Origin: Streptomyces sp. MMG1533
Lineage (GTDB): Bacteria > Actinomycetota > Actinomycetes > Streptomycetales > Streptomycetaceae
Reading direction: 5' to 3'
DNA: 54,987 nucleotides
Assembly: GCF_001279775.1 (NCBI RefSeq)
Contig: NZ_LGDG01000292.1
Location: 1-54,987 of the forward strand
Shown: piece by piece, positions 15,396 to 30,638 of the stretch
Position numbering within the stretch: position 1 is the stretch's first letter
Layout of the letters: each line of letters opens with the position of its first letter
Program-made: the position numbers and the translations under genes
The notes under the pieces: model-generated
Database searches by the model: none
Seen by the model: only the letters and a program-made list of their open reading frames with translations
Told to the model about the DNA's origin: nothing

Positions 15396-16244
15396 TCACT
15401 CGTCCTCCGCCAGCGTCAGCTCGACGCCGCCGACGAAGCCCGCGGAGAGGTTGTAGATGAACGCGCCGAGGGTCGCGAGGGCGGTCGCGAGGACGACGTC
15501 GATGACCGCGATGATCGTCGTGAACGTCAGGACGTTCGGGAGGGACAGGAACGACTGGAGGTCGAAGCCGTTCGACTCGTTCGAGCCGGTGGCCTCCGAG
15601 ATCGTGCCGCCGACCGTCGAGAAGACACCCATCGCGTCCATCACCATCCACAGCATGGCGGCAGCGACGATCGTGCAGATGCCCAGCGCGATGGAGAGCA
15701 GGAAGCTGACCTTCATCACGGACCACGGGTCGGCCTTGGCCACCCGCAGGCGTGCCTTGCGGGTGCGGGGCGTGGTGCGCGCACCGGTCCTGGGGCGGCG
15801 TACCGCACCCGCCGGGGCGGGGGGAGCCTGCGAAGGGTAGGCCTGCGGCGGGTGGTAGGGCCCGGTGGGCTGCTGCGGCTGCCGCTCCCCGGGCAGCGGG
15901 GAGGTCGCCTCGGGCGGCGTCGGCTGAGCCGACGGCTGCGGCTGAGGCTGGGCGCCCGGAGCGGCCGTGGCCTGGCCCGCGCCGGTGGCGGGCCGCTGGG
16001 CCTGCGGACCTCGGGTGTCCGTCACAGTTCCCCCCTGGGATCCATGCGTGTCGGGCGAGGGCGAATCGGTCGCGGGGGACCTGATCGCCTGCAAGTTGGT
16101 CGTATGCGGGTCTGTCGTGCCCGCGCCCGTCGTGTGCGAGTCTGTCGCATTCGCGGCGGAGCCACGGCCGCCGCCGTCCGTTTCCTTACCGGCAGAGGTA
16201 CCGGTCGAGGTACCGACCGAACCGGCGCCCGTGGCTCCGCTCAC
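15396..16244 (-). CDS. DUF3566 membrane protein
   Basis: 282 residues. The first ~170 are disordered and rich in Thr, Gly, Pro and Gln. The conserved C-terminal DUF3566 domain starts at RKARLRVAKADPWSVMKVSF and contains two membrane segments (LLSIALGICTIVAAAMLWMV and VLTFTTIIAVIDVVLATAL). DUF3566 genes follow gyrA throughout actinobacteria; function unknown. It is 18 nt downstream of the gyrA stop and so in the gyr operon. Confidence 0.9.
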   Translation of the reverse strand: MSGATGAGSVGTSTGTSAGKETDGGGRGSAANATDSHTTGAGTTDPHTTNLQAIRSPATDSPSPDTHGSQGGTVTDTRGPQAQRPATGAGQATAAPGAQPQPQPSAQPTPPEATSPLPGERQPQQPTGPYHPPQAYPSQAPPAPAGAVRRPRTGARTTPRTRKARLRVAKADPWSVMKVSFLLSIALGICTIVAAAMLWMVMDAMGVFSTVGGTISEATGSNESNGFDLQSFLSLPNVLTFTTIIAVIDVVLATALATLGAFIYNLSAGFVGGVELTLAEDE

Positions 16245-16262
16245 GATGACTCACTCCTCGTG

Positions 16263-18857
<2,595 letters not shown>

Positions 18858-18899
18858 TGCTGGTGAGGATCCTTTCTGGTGCGGTCAGCTGAGACCGAC

Positions 18900-21394
<2,495 letters not shown>

Positions 21395-21931
21395 TCACCC
21401 GTAGGTGTCGCCGGGGCCCGTGCTGCCGGGGGCGCGCAGCGGGCCGTAACGGCGGGCGGGACCGCTGGGGCCCTGCACCTTGATCAGCGTCACTGTGCCG
21501 TGGCCCAGGTCCTCGTTCAGACGCGCGACCAGCTGCGGAGCGAGCAGGCGAAGATTCGTCGCCCACGCCGTGGAGTCGCAGCGCACGAGCAGGACCCGCT
21601 CGTCCTCGTCGTATTTCTCCGGCACACAGTGCTTGGCCAGATCCTCGCCGACGATCTGCGGCCAGCGGCCCATCACTCCGCCCACCGCGGCCGGCGCCTC
21701 CCACCCGCGCTCGGTGATCAGCCGGTTGATCGCGGCGCCCAGCGCCATGGGGTCGCGGCCGTCGGCGCGCGCGCCGGAGCGCAGGCCGCCGCGACGCGCC
21801 TGCTTCTTCTGCTGAACCGCGTCCCCACGCGCGCGTGCCTGCTCCTTCGCCGCCCTGAGCGCCACGCGCGCGAGGTCGACGCCTGAGGGTTCGGGCTTCT
21901 TCTCGGGAGCCGGCCCGTCTTCGGTGCTCAT
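21395..21931 (-). CDS. DUF721 protein, DciA-like helicase-loading factor
   Basis: 178 residues. A basic, Ala/Arg-rich N-terminus ([18 protein letters not shown]) leads into the DUF721 core ([68 protein letters not shown]), a KH-like fold. DUF721 includes DciA, the ancestral loader of the replicative helicase DnaB. Its place between recF and gyrB near oriC fits that role. It overlaps recF by 4 nt (coupled translation). Confidence 0.87.
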   Translation of the reverse strand: MSTEDGPAPEKKPEPSGVDLARVALRAAKEQARARGDAVQQKKQARRGGLRSGARADGRDPMALGAAINRLITERGWEAPAAVGGVMGRWPQIVGEDLAKHCVPEKYDEDERVLLVRCDSTAWATNLRLLAPQLVARLNEDLGHGTVTLIKVQGPSGPARRYGPLRAPGSTGPGDTYG

Positions 21932-23049
21932 GCCCGCTCCACCGTCCCGTCCGACACGGTGTACCGCGTCCCCGCCAGTACGTGCGGTACGTCGTCGTCG
22001 ACCGCGGCCGTCACCAGGACCTGCTCGCCCGGCGCGACCAACTCGGCCAGCCGCTCACGGCGACGGGTGTCCAACTCGGCGAAGACGTCGTCCAGGACGA
22101 GCACCGGCTCATTGCCCTCCGCCCTGAGGAGGTCGTACGACGCCAGCCGCAACGCCAACGCGTACGACCACGACTCCCCGTGCGAGGCGTACCCCTTCGC
22201 GGGCAACTGGCCGAGCTTGAGCAGCAGTTCGTCCCGGTGCGGTCCGACGAGTGTGACGCCCCGCTCGATCTCCTGCTTGCGGGCCTCGGCCAGCGCGGCC
22301 ATGAGCTGCTCGTAGAGGTCCTCGCGCGTGTGCGCCTCACCCGGCGCGGACGGCTTGTACTCCAGGGCGACCGGGCCGCCGCCGGGGGCCAGCTGCTCGT
22401 ACGCCTTGTCGGCCAGCGGCTGGAGCGCCGCGATCAGGTCGAGGCGCTGGGCGAGCAGCTCGGCACCCACGCGCGCGAGGTGCTGGTCCCACACGTCGAG
22501 GGTGGACAGATCCATGGAACGGCCGCCATGGCGGCGGGCGAGCGCGGCCGACTTCAGGAGGGTGTTGCGCTGCTTGAGGACTCGTTCGTAGTCGGAACGA
22601 ACGCCGGCCATACGCGGAGAGCGTGCCGTGATCAGCTCGTCGAGGAAGCGGCGCCGCTCACCGGGATCGCCCTTGACCAGCGCGAGGTCCTCGGGCGCGA
22701 ACAGCACAGTCCGTACGATCCCCAGCACGTCACGCGGCCTGACCTGCGAGGACCTGTTGATGCGGGCCCGGTTGGCCCGGCCGGGGTTCAGCTCCAGCTC
22801 GACCAGCTGCTGCCGCTCACCCTGTCTGACCTGGGCCCGGACGACCGCGCGGTCGGCGCCCATGCGGACCAGCGGGGCGTCCGAGGAGACACGGTGGCTG
22901 CCGAGGGTGGCGAGGTAGCCGATCGCCTCGACCAGATTCGTCTTGCCCTGCCCGTTCGGGCCGACGAAGGCGGTGACGCCCGGGTCGAGCGGAACTTCGA
23001 CCCGGGCGTACGAGCGGAAGTCGGCCAGCGACAGATGCGTGACGTGCAT
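21928..23049 (-). CDS. recF: RecF recombination mediator ATPase
   Basis: 373 residues. Walker [14 protein letters not shown] near residue 30 and the SMC-like signature, with Walker [15 protein letters not shown] near residue 320, are present. The start [14 protein letters not shown] is canonical. RecF with RecO/R loads RecA at gaps. Two DnaA-box-like 9-mers (TGTGGACTG and TGTGGATTA at 23075-23103) lie between this start and the gnd stop. Confidence 0.96.
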   Translation of the reverse strand: MHVTHLSLADFRSYARVEVPLDPGVTAFVGPNGQGKTNLVEAIGYLATLGSHRVSSDAPLVRMGADRAVVRAQVRQGERQQLVELELNPGRANRARINRSSQVRPRDVLGIVRTVLFAPEDLALVKGDPGERRRFLDELITARSPRMAGVRSDYERVLKQRNTLLKSAALARRHGGRSMDLSTLDVWDQHLARVGAELLAQRLDLIAALQPLADKAYEQLAPGGGPVALEYKPSAPGEAHTREDLYEQLMAALAEARKQEIERGVTLVGPHRDELLLKLGQLPAKGYASHGESWSYALALRLASYDLLRAEGNEPVLVLDDVFAELDTRRRERLAELVAPGEQVLVTAAVDDDVPHVLAGTRYTVSDGTVERA

Positions 23050-23100
23050 GGTCGTGCGCCGACCTCCCCCGGCTTGTGGACTGCTGTGCAGCCCTGTGGA

Positions 23101-23976
23101 TTACTTCTTCTCGACCGCGTGGCCGCCGAACTGGTTCCGCAGCGCGGCGATCATCTTCATCTGCGGCGAGTCCTCCTGGCGCGACGCGAACCGCGCGAAG
23201 AGGGAGGCCGTGATCGCGGGCAGCGGCACGGCGTTGTCGATGGCGGCTTCCACAGTCCAGCGTCCCTCGCCGGAGTCCTGGGCAAAACCCTTCAGCCTGT
23301 CCAGGTGCTCGTCCTCGTCGAGGGCGTTCACCGCCAGGTCGAGCAGCCAGGAGCGGATGACCGTGCCCTCCTGCCAGGAGCGGAATACCTCCCGGACGTC
23401 GGTCACGGAGTCAACCTTCTCCAGCAGCTCCCAGCCCTCGGCGTAGGCCTGCATCATCGCGTACTCGATGCCGTTGTGGACCATCTTCGCGAAGTGCCCG
23501 GCGCCGACCTTGCCCGCGTGCACGGCGCCGGCGTCGCCCTCGGGCTTGAGGGCGTCGAAGATCGGCTGCACCTTGGCGACGTTCTCCGCGTCACCGCCGT
23601 ACATCAGCGCATAGCCGTTCTCCAGGCCCCAGACGCCGCCGGAGACACCGCAGTCGACGAAGCCGATTCCCTTGGCGGCCAGCTCCTCGGCGTGCTTCTC
23701 GTCGTCCGTCCAGCGGGAGTTCCCGCCGTCCACGACGACGTCACCGGGCTCCAGCAGCTCGCCGAGCTCGTCGACGGTCGACTGGGTCGCGGCACCGGCC
23801 GGGACCATCACCCAGACCACACGCGGGCCCTTGAGCTTGCCCACAAGCTCAGAGAGGCTGTGGACATCGGCGAGGTCCGGGTTGCGGTCGTATCCGATGA
23901 CGGTGTGACCTGCGCGGCGGATCCGCTCGCGCATGTTGCCGCCCATCTTGCCGAGGCCGACGAGACCGAGCTCCAT
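23101..23976 (-). CDS. gnd: 6-phosphogluconate dehydrogenase (decarboxylating, short type)
   Basis: 291 residues. An N-terminal Rossmann motif GLVGLGKMGGNM, the substrate motif SGGVWGLENGYALMYGG and the catalytic-Lys region KMVHNGIEYAMMQAYAEG are seen. It oxidises 6-phosphogluconate to ribulose 5-phosphate. The ~300-residue length is that of the short GndA-like class, distinct from the ~470-residue enzyme. Its position between dnaN and recF is a Streptomyces trait. Confidence 0.95.
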   Translation of the reverse strand: MELGLVGLGKMGGNMRERIRRAGHTVIGYDRNPDLADVHSLSELVGKLKGPRVVWVMVPAGAATQSTVDELGELLEPGDVVVDGGNSRWTDDEKHAEELAAKGIGFVDCGVSGGVWGLENGYALMYGGDAENVAKVQPIFDALKPEGDAGAVHAGKVGAGHFAKMVHNGIEYAMMQAYAEGWELLEKVDSVTDVREVFRSWQEGTVIRSWLLDLAVNALDEDEHLDRLKGFAQDSGEGRWTVEAAIDNAVPLPAITASLFARFASRQEDSPQMKMIAALRNQFGGHAVEKK

Positions 23977-24115
23977 CAGTGTTCCTTAGGTTTGCGACGT
24001 GGCGTTACGGCACTTCCGTACCTACGTCCGAGCCTAAACCCGGACGCTCGCGCACATCTGTGGGCATACGCGCTCAAACGTATGCCCCGACCTGCGGGTT
24101 CTCTGAAGGGCTCGG

Positions 24116-25246
24116 TCAGCCGCTGAGGCGCACCGGCATGATCAGGTACTTGTAGGCCTCGTCCGCCTCGGCGTCCAGGGCCGGCTTGCCGCTGAGCAGC
24201 GCCGGCTTCGTGGACGTCGTGAACGACAGCTGGGCCACCGGGGAGTCGATGGCGCTCAGGCCGTCCAGCAGGAAGGTCGGGTTGAAGGCGATCGAGACGT
24301 CGTCGCCCTCCAACTGGGCGTCGACCCGCTCCACAGCCTGTGCATCGTCGCTGGAACCGGCCTCCAGGATCAGCACGCCCTGCTCGAAGCTGAGCCGCAC
24401 CGGGGTGTTGCGCTCGGCGACCAGGGCCACGCGCTTGACGGCCTCCACGAAGGGGGCGGTCTCGATGACGGCCACGGAGTTGAACTCCGTCGGGAACAGC
24501 GAGCGGTACTTCGGGAGGTCGCCCTCGAGCAGACGCGTCGTCGTGCGACGCCCGGCACCCTCGAAGCCGATCAGGCCCTCGCCCGACCCGCCGCCGGACA
24601 GCGCCAGGATGACGCTGTCGCCGCTTGTGAGGGCCTTGGCGGTGTCCAGGAGCGTCTTGGCGGGCACCAGGGCAACCGCGGACGCCTCGGGGTTCTCCGG
24701 CTTCCACAGGAACTCGCGGACCGCGAAGCGGTAACGGTCGGTGGACGCCAGCGTGACCGTGTCGCCCTCGATCTCGATGCGGACACCGGTGAGGACGGGC
24801 AGCGTGTCGTCACGGCCGGCGGCGATGGCGACCTGGGCGGCGGCCGCGGCGAAGACCTCGCCGGGGACGGTGCCCGTCGCGTTCGGCATCTGCGGCAGGG
24901 CCGGGTACTCCTCCACAGGCAGTGTGTGGAGTGTGAACCGGGAGGAGCCGCAGACCACCGTCGCCCGTACACCGTCTGTGGAAATCTCCACCGGGCGGTT
25001 GGGGAGGGCGCGGCAGATGTCGGCAAGGAGGCGGCCGGAGACGAGCACCGTGCCCTCCTCGTCGACCTCCGCCTCCACGGACACCCGTGCGGAGACCTCG
25101 TAGTCGAAGCTGGACAGGCTCAGCTGGCCGTCCTCGGCCTTCAGGAGAAGGCCGGCGAGGACAGGCGCCGGCGGACGGGCCGGGAGGCTGCGTGCCGCCC
25201 AGGCCACTGCCTCCGCGAGTACGTCGCGTTCCACCCGGATCTTCAC
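24116..25246 (-). CDS. dnaN: DNA polymerase III beta sliding clamp
   Basis: 376 residues from a GTG at 25246 (VKIRVERDVLAEAVAWAARS). The three clamp domains are present with typical segments (FTLHTLPVEEYPALPQ, VLTGVRIEIEGDTVTLASTD, LLEGDLPKYRSLFP) and the C-terminus YKYLIMPVRLSG, the family-conserved P(M/V)R end. Frames extending upstream cross oriC and are rejected. Confidence 0.97.
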   Translation of the reverse strand: MKIRVERDVLAEAVAWAARSLPARPPAPVLAGLLLKAEDGQLSLSSFDYEVSARVSVEAEVDEEGTVLVSGRLLADICRALPNRPVEISTDGVRATVVCGSSRFTLHTLPVEEYPALPQMPNATGTVPGEVFAAAAAQVAIAAGRDDTLPVLTGVRIEIEGDTVTLASTDRYRFAVREFLWKPENPEASAVALVPAKTLLDTAKALTSGDSVILALSGGGSGEGLIGFEGAGRRTTTRLLEGDLPKYRSLFPTEFNSVAVIETAPFVEAVKRVALVAERNTPVRLSFEQGVLILEAGSSDDAQAVERVDAQLEGDDVSIAFNPTFLLDGLSAIDSPVAQLSFTTSTKPALLSGKPALDAEADEAYKYLIMPVRLSG

Positions 25247-26169
25247 CGTTGCCGCCTCCTGCTGTTGCCGGCGCTTCTCGCCCTGCCTGGCTTCGTCGTC
25301 TGTCTCGGTGTCGTCGATCCCTGTGACGGGAAGGACACCGGGGACCAGTCTGACGCACGGCACTGACAGTCGGTGCCCCTCGGGGTCAAGTCGTGACGAG
25401 GGGCAGTCGGGAGCCGGACAGCGAGTTGTGCACAGGACCCCCTTCGAAACGGATTCCCAGCTCTCTCTAGTTGGGAGTAGTAGTAGGGCCTGTGGATACC
25501 GTGGATAACCGCGTTTTCCCAGCTCAGAGCGGAAATTTTGTCCACCGACCCTGTGGGTGACGGCGGTGGACAACCGGGCGCTTCTGTGGAGAACGGAAAG
25601 TTCTGCACACTCCGTGCACAGCCTCGGGCCACTTCTCCCCAGCGCCGTCCCCAGCTTTACCCACGTTTCCCACAGCCCAACCCGGCACCTTTGTGTGACG
25701 CCTTTCACTCGACACGGTGAGGAGGCGCGTCGCGTTGCCGAACAGTGGACAGCGGTGTGGAGAAGCTGGGGATCGCTGGGGACAACCGACCTCAGCCTGT
25801 GGGCGGCCGGTGGACAACTTGATGCACAGGCTGTGGATGATCTCGCTGTCCACAGTCTGTGGAGAGCGTTCGTCCACCAATCCACAGCCACTTGACCTGG
25901 CTTGATGGTCTCTCACCCAGGGGCCCTGTGGACACGATCTGGACAACTTCCCAGTCCCCAGGATGTGGACGGAAGAAAGTCACCGAATCTGTGGAGGGAG
26001 GCCGTAACCCGGCAGGTATTCGAACAGCGGATGTCGGGTCGGGACCTGCGCAGGTCTCCCGGAACGACCGGCGCCGGTCTCCGGAACGACTGCGCAAGCC
26101 TCCGGAACGACCGAGGGCGCCCTCGGGAATTCGTCCCGGGGCGCCCTCAGAGGCGTACGAGCGACTCTG
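25247..26169. other. oriC: Chromosomal replication origin oriC
   Basis: No gene; about 920 bp between dnaN and dnaA holds a dense, two-orientation cluster of 9-mers close to TTGTCCACA. Examples: 25426 TTGTGCACA, 25491 TGTGGATAC, 25538 TTGTCCACC, 25565 GGTGGACAA, 25585 and 25756 TGTGGAGAA, 25666 TTTCCCACA, 25809 GGTGGACAA, 25832 TGTGGATGA, 25846 CTGTCCACA, 25858 TGTGGAGAG, 25870 TCGTCCACC, 25878 CAATCCACA, 25927 TGTGGACAC, 25964 TGTGGACGG, 25990 TGTGGAGGG. About 19 such boxes with degenerate consensus and this placement match published Streptomyces oriC organisation. The area near 25455-25545 is the most AT-rich part. Confidence 0.95.
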
Positions 26170-28116
26170 TCAGCCGTTCTTGATGCGGTTCGTCAGCTCG
26201 GTGACCTGGTTGTAGATGGAGCGGCGCTCGGCCATCAGATTGCGGATCTTGCGGTCCGCGTGCATGACCGTCGTGTGGTCACGTCCGCCGAACAGCGCGC
26301 CGATCTTCGGCAGGGAGAGGTCCGTCAGCTCGCGGCAGAGATACATGGCGATCTGGCGGGCCGTCACCAGCGCGCGGCCGCGCGAGGTGCCGCACAGGTC
26401 CTCGACCGTGAGGCCGAAGTAGTCGGCGGTCGCGCCCATGATGGCCGTGGAGGTGATCTCGGGGGCCGAGTCCTCACCGCCGGGGATGAGGTCCTTGAGG
26501 ACGATCTCCGTCAGTCCGAGGTCCACGGGCTGACGGTTGAGCGACGCGAACGCCGTCACCCGGATCAGCGCGCCCTCCAGCTCGCGGATGTTGCGCGAGA
26601 TCCGCGAGGCGATGAACTCCAGTACCTCCGGCGGGGCGTTGAGCTGCTCCTGGACCGCCTTCTTGCGCAGGATCGCGATGCGCGTCTCCAGCTCGGGCGG
26701 CTGGACGTCGGTGATCAGGCCCCACTCGAAACGGTTCCGCAGCCGGTCCTCCAGGGTCACCAGCTGCTTGGGCGGCCGGTCGCTGGACAGCACGATCTGC
26801 TTGTTGGCGTTGTGAAGCGTGTTGAAGGTGTGGAAGAACTCCTCCTGCGTCGACTCCTTGTCCGCGAGGAACTGGATGTCGTCGACGAGCAGGATGTCCA
26901 TCTCGCGGTAGCGCTTGCGGAAGCTGTCGCCCTTGCCGTCGCGGATGGAGTTGATGAACTCGTTGGCATAGCGGACGCGCGTGCCCGGGTAGAGGCTGCG
27001 CGCGTAGTGCCCGATCGCGTGCAGCAGATGCGTTTTGCCAAGCCCCGACTCCCCGTAGATGAAGAGGGGGTTGTACGCCTTCGCGGGTGCCTCTGCGACG
27101 GCCACCGCGGCCGCGTGCGCGAAGCGGTTGGAGGCGCCGATGACGAACGTGTCGAAGAGGTACTTCGGGTTCAGACGCGCGGTCGGCTCGCCCGGACCGG
27201 TCGCCGGCGCGGGCTGCGCGGCCAGCGGGCCGGGGGCGCCGGTGGTGGGCAGATGGGATCCGACGGGGCCGCCGCGGTTCACATGCCCGGTGCCGTGCGA
27301 CGGCTCGGGCCGCTCCCGGCGGGCGTCGCGCTGGTCCTCGTCGGCGCGGTGGCGGCCGTAGTCCGGCCGCTGGTCGTAGTCGGGGCGCTGGTTGTCGTAC
27401 GACGGGCGCTCCATGGACTGCGGGCGGTAGTCCTGTGCGTACGAGTCCTGGGAGGGGGCGCCGTAGGAGTCCTGCGACGGGGGGCCGTAGGAGTCCTGAG
27501 AAGATGGGCCGTAGGAGTCCTGTGACGGCGAGGCGTACGGGTCGCGGTCGGGGAAGCCCAGGCGCTGCTGCTGCCAGCCGTAATCGTCCTGTTGCGGGCG
27601 CGGCCAGGCGCCGGGCTCGGGACGCTGGTACTCCGAGGGGTATGCGGGGCGGGCGGTCGGGAGTTGGTCCGGCCGGGGCGTGTGGTCGCCCTGAGGGCCG
27701 GGGTGCTGCTCGGAGCGGCCCGGCCTGTGGTCGTCGGCGCGGTGGCGGCCGTAGCTCTCGTACTGGCCGGAGGGGAGCTCGGGCTCCTCGTAGCGCTGTT
27801 GGGGACGGGTCGGCGGGCTCGGCGGGGAGGGGGGTTCGCCGGCGGAGTCGTCGACGGTGATCGCGATGCGGATCGGACGGCCGCACTCGCGGCTCAGTGT
27901 TTCGCTGACGACGGGGGCGAGGCGGCCTTCGAGCACGCCCTTCGCAAATTCGTTCGGTACGGCGAGCAGTGCGGTGTCCGCCACGAGCGCGAGCGGCTGG
28001 CAGCGCCGGATCCAGTGCTCGTCCTTGACCTCGACACCCTGCCCACGCCCTTCACCGAGAAGCTGCTCCAGTACTCGTGGCCACACTGCGGCAAGATCGG
28101 CAGGTACATCAGCCAC
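26170..28116 (-). CDS. dnaA: Chromosomal replication initiator DnaA
   Basis: 648 residues. Domain I ([20 protein letters not shown]) is followed by a long disordered domain II with repeated SQDSYG units. AAA+ domain III has Walker [14 protein letters not shown] near 358, Walker [10 protein letters not shown] near 409 and the arginine-finger region [11 protein letters not shown]. Domain IV ends with the DnaA signature [15 protein letters not shown]. Odd point: between beta-strand and helix the protein reads [10 protein letters not shown], where the dnaA remnant at 2802 has [16 protein letters not shown], so six residues are missing at the start of the initiator-specific helix region. Confidence 0.97.
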   Translation of the reverse strand: MADVPADLAAVWPRVLEQLLGEGRGQGVEVKDEHWIRRCQPLALVADTALLAVPNEFAKGVLEGRLAPVVSETLSRECGRPIRIAITVDDSAGEPPSPPSPPTRPQQRYEEPELPSGQYESYGRHRADDHRPGRSEQHPGPQGDHTPRPDQLPTARPAYPSEYQRPEPGAWPRPQQDDYGWQQQRLGFPDRDPYASPSQDSYGPSSQDSYGPPSQDSYGAPSQDSYAQDYRPQSMERPSYDNQRPDYDQRPDYGRHRADEDQRDARRERPEPSHGTGHVNRGGPVGSHLPTTGAPGPLAAQPAPATGPGEPTARLNPKYLFDTFVIGASNRFAHAAAVAVAEAPAKAYNPLFIYGESGLGKTHLLHAIGHYARSLYPGTRVRYANEFINSIRDGKGDSFRKRYREMDILLVDDIQFLADKESTQEEFFHTFNTLHNANKQIVLSSDRPPKQLVTLEDRLRNRFEWGLITDVQPPELETRIAILRKKAVQEQLNAPPEVLEFIASRISRNIRELEGALIRVTAFASLNRQPVDLGLTEIVLKDLIPGGEDSAPEITSTAIMGATADYFGLTVEDLCGTSRGRALVTARQIAMYLCRELTDLSLPKIGALFGGRDHTTVMHADRKIRNLMAERRSIYNQVTELTNRIKNG

Positions 28117-28488
28117 AGGGCACGCTCTCTCACGGGTCCCACGAACGTGTGGTTCGGGAACGGTCGGGATTCAAATGGGGTGGGGCAGGTACAAGGGAAC
28201 GAATCGGAGTCCAGCCACGGTAGTCAGGGCGACGGGTGCGGTTCAAGTTGTTGTCCCCAGGCTGTGGATAGTGTCTCCCGGTGACCGCTGGTTTGACCGG
28301 ATGGCTCAGCCGCGCGTACCGTAACCAGGTCGAGTTGTCGATGGCTGCTGCCGCCTGCCTCCGATGGGCACAGATCATTTGGGTGATCGGTCAGCGGTGC
28401 ACTCGGGCGTAACGCGAGCTACTCGTGGGCGCACGGTGACAGCCAGGACGGCACCCCGAAAACCCCGATTTATTTCTGGAGCCCCCGA
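28117..28488. promoter_or_regulatory. dnaA / rpmH divergent promoter region with DnaA boxes
   Basis: 372 bp without a gene. It contains TTGTCCCCA (28251-28259) and TGTGGATAG (28263-28271), two DnaA-box-like 9-mers in opposite orientation 3 bp apart, well placed for DnaA autoregulation. The right part should hold the rpmH promoter. Confidence 0.6.
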
Positions 28489-28626
28489 GTGAGCAAGCGC
28501 ACCTTCCAGCCGAACAACCGTCGTCGTGCCAAGACCCACGGCTTCCGCCTGCGGATGCGCACCCGTGCCGGTCGCGCGATTCTCGCGAACCGTCGTGGCA
28601 AGGGTCGCGCCAGCCTGTCCGCCTGA
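28489..28626 (+). CDS. rpmH: 50S ribosomal protein L34
   Basis: 45 residues, GTG start. It has the universal L34 sequence [19 protein letters not shown], then [18 protein letters not shown]. It begins the conserved rpmH-rnpA-yidD-yidC operon divergent from dnaA. Confidence 0.98.
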   Translation: MSKRTFQPNNRRRAKTHGFRLRMRTRAGRAILANRRGKGRASLSA

Positions 28627-28647
28627 TTCCGGTCAGGTCATGACATC

Positions 28648-29019
28648 GTGCTGCCCACCGAGAACCGGCTGAGGCGGCGCGAGGACTTCGCGACCGCGGT
28701 ACGACGAGGTCGTCGGGCTGGACGCCCGTCTCTCGTCGTCCACCTTCGTAGCGGTGCCACGGACCCGCACGCGCCTGGGGAGAGCGCTCCCCCGACGCGT
28801 GCGGGTTTCGTCGTGAGCAAGGCCGTGGGCGGTGCGGTGGTGCGCAACAAGGTGAAGCGCAGGCTTCGCCACCTGATGCGCGATCGAGTCGCCGTGTTGC
28901 CCCCCGGTAGCCTGGTAGTCGTACGAGCGTTGCCCGGAGCGGGCGACGCCGATCATGCACAACTGGCCCAAGACCTGGATGCCGCCCTGGAGCGGCTGCT
29001 GGGAGGGGGCGCGCGATGA
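28648..29019 (+). CDS. rnpA: Ribonuclease P protein component
   Basis: 123 residues, GTG start. Contains the N-terminal aromatic contact region ([16 protein letters not shown]) and the RNR signature [17 protein letters not shown]. It binds RNase P RNA for tRNA 5' maturation. An ATGA overlap couples it to yidD. Confidence 0.95.
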   Translation: MLPTENRLRRREDFATAVRRGRRAGRPSLVVHLRSGATDPHAPGESAPPTRAGFVVSKAVGGAVVRNKVKRRLRHLMRDRVAVLPPGSLVVVRALPGAGDADHAQLAQDLDAALERLLGGGAR

Positions 29020-29369
29020 AGTACCCGCTGCTGGCGCTGATCAAGCTGTACCAGTGGACCATCAGCCCGCTGCTCGGGCCGGTGTGCAAGTACTACCCGT
29101 CGTGCTCCCACTACGGGTACCAGGCCATCGACCGGCATGGTGCGATCAAGGGCACGGGACTCACGGCCTGGCGCATCCTGCGGTGCAATCCGTGGTCGCT
29201 GGGCGGTGTGGACCATGTCCCGCCGCGCAAGCGTCCGCGGTGGCACGAAATGCTGCGTGACGCCTGGCGTACACGCAGGGGCGGGCCCTCCTCCGCCGAA
29301 CCGGCCACCGAGGGGCAGGCTCCTACGAGCCCGGCCGCAGAGACCCCGTCCCATGCCCAAGGAGCATGA
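29016..29369 (+). CDS. yidD: Membrane protein insertion efficiency factor YidD
   Basis: 117 residues. The family core is clear: [21 protein letters not shown] then [10 protein letters not shown] and [18 protein letters not shown], with conserved Cys. A Pro/Thr-rich tail of ~35 residues is extra. It assists YidC and lies directly upstream of it. Confidence 0.94.
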   Translation: MKYPLLALIKLYQWTISPLLGPVCKYYPSCSHYGYQAIDRHGAIKGTGLTAWRILRCNPWSLGGVDHVPPRKRPRWHEMLRDAWRTRRGGPSSAEPATEGQAPTSPAAETPSHAQGA

Positions 29370-29372
29370 TTA

Positions 29373-30623
29373 GTGGACACGATTGCCAGCTTCTTCAGCT
29401 TCATCACGACACCTGTCTCCTGGGTCATCGTCCAGTTCCACACGGTGTACGGCGCCATCTTCGGCGATGACACCGGGTGGGCCTGGGGCCTGTCCATCGT
29501 GTCTCTGGTGATCCTGATCCGTATCTGCCTGATCCCGCTCTTCGTGAAGCAGATCAAGGCGACCCGGGCCATGCAGACATTGCAGCCCGAGATGAAGAAG
29601 ATCCAGGAGCGCTACAAGAACGACAAGCAGCGTCAGTCCGAAGAGATGATGAAGCTGTACAAGGAGACGGGCACCAACCCGCTCTCCTCGTGCCTTCCCA
29701 TCCTGGCGCAGTCCCCGTTCTTCTTCGCCCTGTACCACGTGCTCAACAGCATCGCGAACAACGACACCATCGGTGTCATCAACGAGAGCCTGCTGCAGAG
29801 CGCGCAGAAGGCGCACATCTTCGGTGCTCCGCTGGCCGCGAAGTTCACCGACAGTGCCTCGGACGTCGGCGCGCTCGACGCCTCGCTGACCACCGTCCGC
29901 ATCGTGACCGCAGTCATGATCGTCATGATGTCGGCGTCGCAGTTCTACACGCAGCGTCAGCTGATGACGAAGAACGTCGACACCACGGTGAAGACGCCGT
30001 TCATGCAGCAGCAGAAGATGCTGATGTACGTCTTCCCCGTCATGTTCGCCGTCTTCGGCATCAACTTCCCGGTCGGTGTCCTCGTCTACTGGCTGACCAC
30101 CAACGTGTGGACCATGGGCCAGCAGATGTACGTCATCCGCAACAACCCGACTCCGGGTTCCAAGGCCCAGGCCGCGTACCTGGAGCGCCTGTACAAGCAC
30201 GTCACGCACCACGGCAAGACCCGTGGCCGCGGCGAGAGGGCCATCGTCAAGGCCATCGTGACCAAGGGCCGCGACCGCAACGAGTTCGAGCGCAAGTTCA
30301 TCAACGGCCTGAACAAGGCGGGCCTCACGGCCCAGGCCGACGGCACCGTGGTGAAGGGCGAGGCCGAGGCCGTAGCCCAGACCGAGGACGGTACGCCGAC
30401 GAGCGCCGCCGCTCCCAAGCGTCAGCAGCCCAAGCGGCAGAGCAAGTCCCAGCGCCAGTCCGGCAGTGCCAAGGCGGCCGGCGAGGGCCCGTCGCTGACC
30501 AAGTCCGACGAGCCGGAGGACGCCAAGCCCGCCGCTGCCAAGAAGCCCGGCGGTACCCGCAGCAAGGCCCAGTCCGGACAGCGCAAGGGTCCGCAGCGGC
30601 CCAAGTCCCCGTCCAAGAAGTAA
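29373..30623 (+). CDS. yidC: Membrane protein insertase YidC/Oxa1
   Basis: 416 residues, GTG start. About five membrane segments: [34 protein letters not shown] (with the conserved functional Arg), the [20 protein letters not shown] hairpin, [18 protein letters not shown] and [21 protein letters not shown] long basic, Lys/Gln/Ala-rich C-terminal tail (residues ~300-416) can contact the ribosome. This is the short Gram-positive type without the large periplasmic domain. Confidence 0.96.
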   Translation: MDTIASFFSFITTPVSWVIVQFHTVYGAIFGDDTGWAWGLSIVSLVILIRICLIPLFVKQIKATRAMQTLQPEMKKIQERYKNDKQRQSEEMMKLYKETGTNPLSSCLPILAQSPFFFALYHVLNSIANNDTIGVINESLLQSAQKAHIFGAPLAAKFTDSASDVGALDASLTTVRIVTAVMIVMMSASQFYTQRQLMTKNVDTTVKTPFMQQQKMLMYVFPVMFAVFGINFPVGVLVYWLTTNVWTMGQQMYVIRNNPTPGSKAQAAYLERLYKHVTHHGKTRGRGERAIVKAIVTKGRDRNEFERKFINGLNKAGLTAQADGTVVKGEAEAVAQTEDGTPTSAAAPKRQQPKRQSKSQRQSGSAKAAGEGPSLTKSDEPEDAKPAAAKKPGGTRSKAQSGQRKGPQRPKSPSKK

Positions 30624-30638
30624 GAAGGAGTCCATCCC

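Noticed and set aside
21982..24126. Long plus-strand frame opposite recF and gnd
   Set aside because: Shadow frame caused by high GC; recF and gnd are unambiguous on the minus strand.
24116..25891. A 591-residue DnaN extending into oriC
   Set aside because: The family length is about 376 residues and the extension is DnaA-box DNA of oriC.
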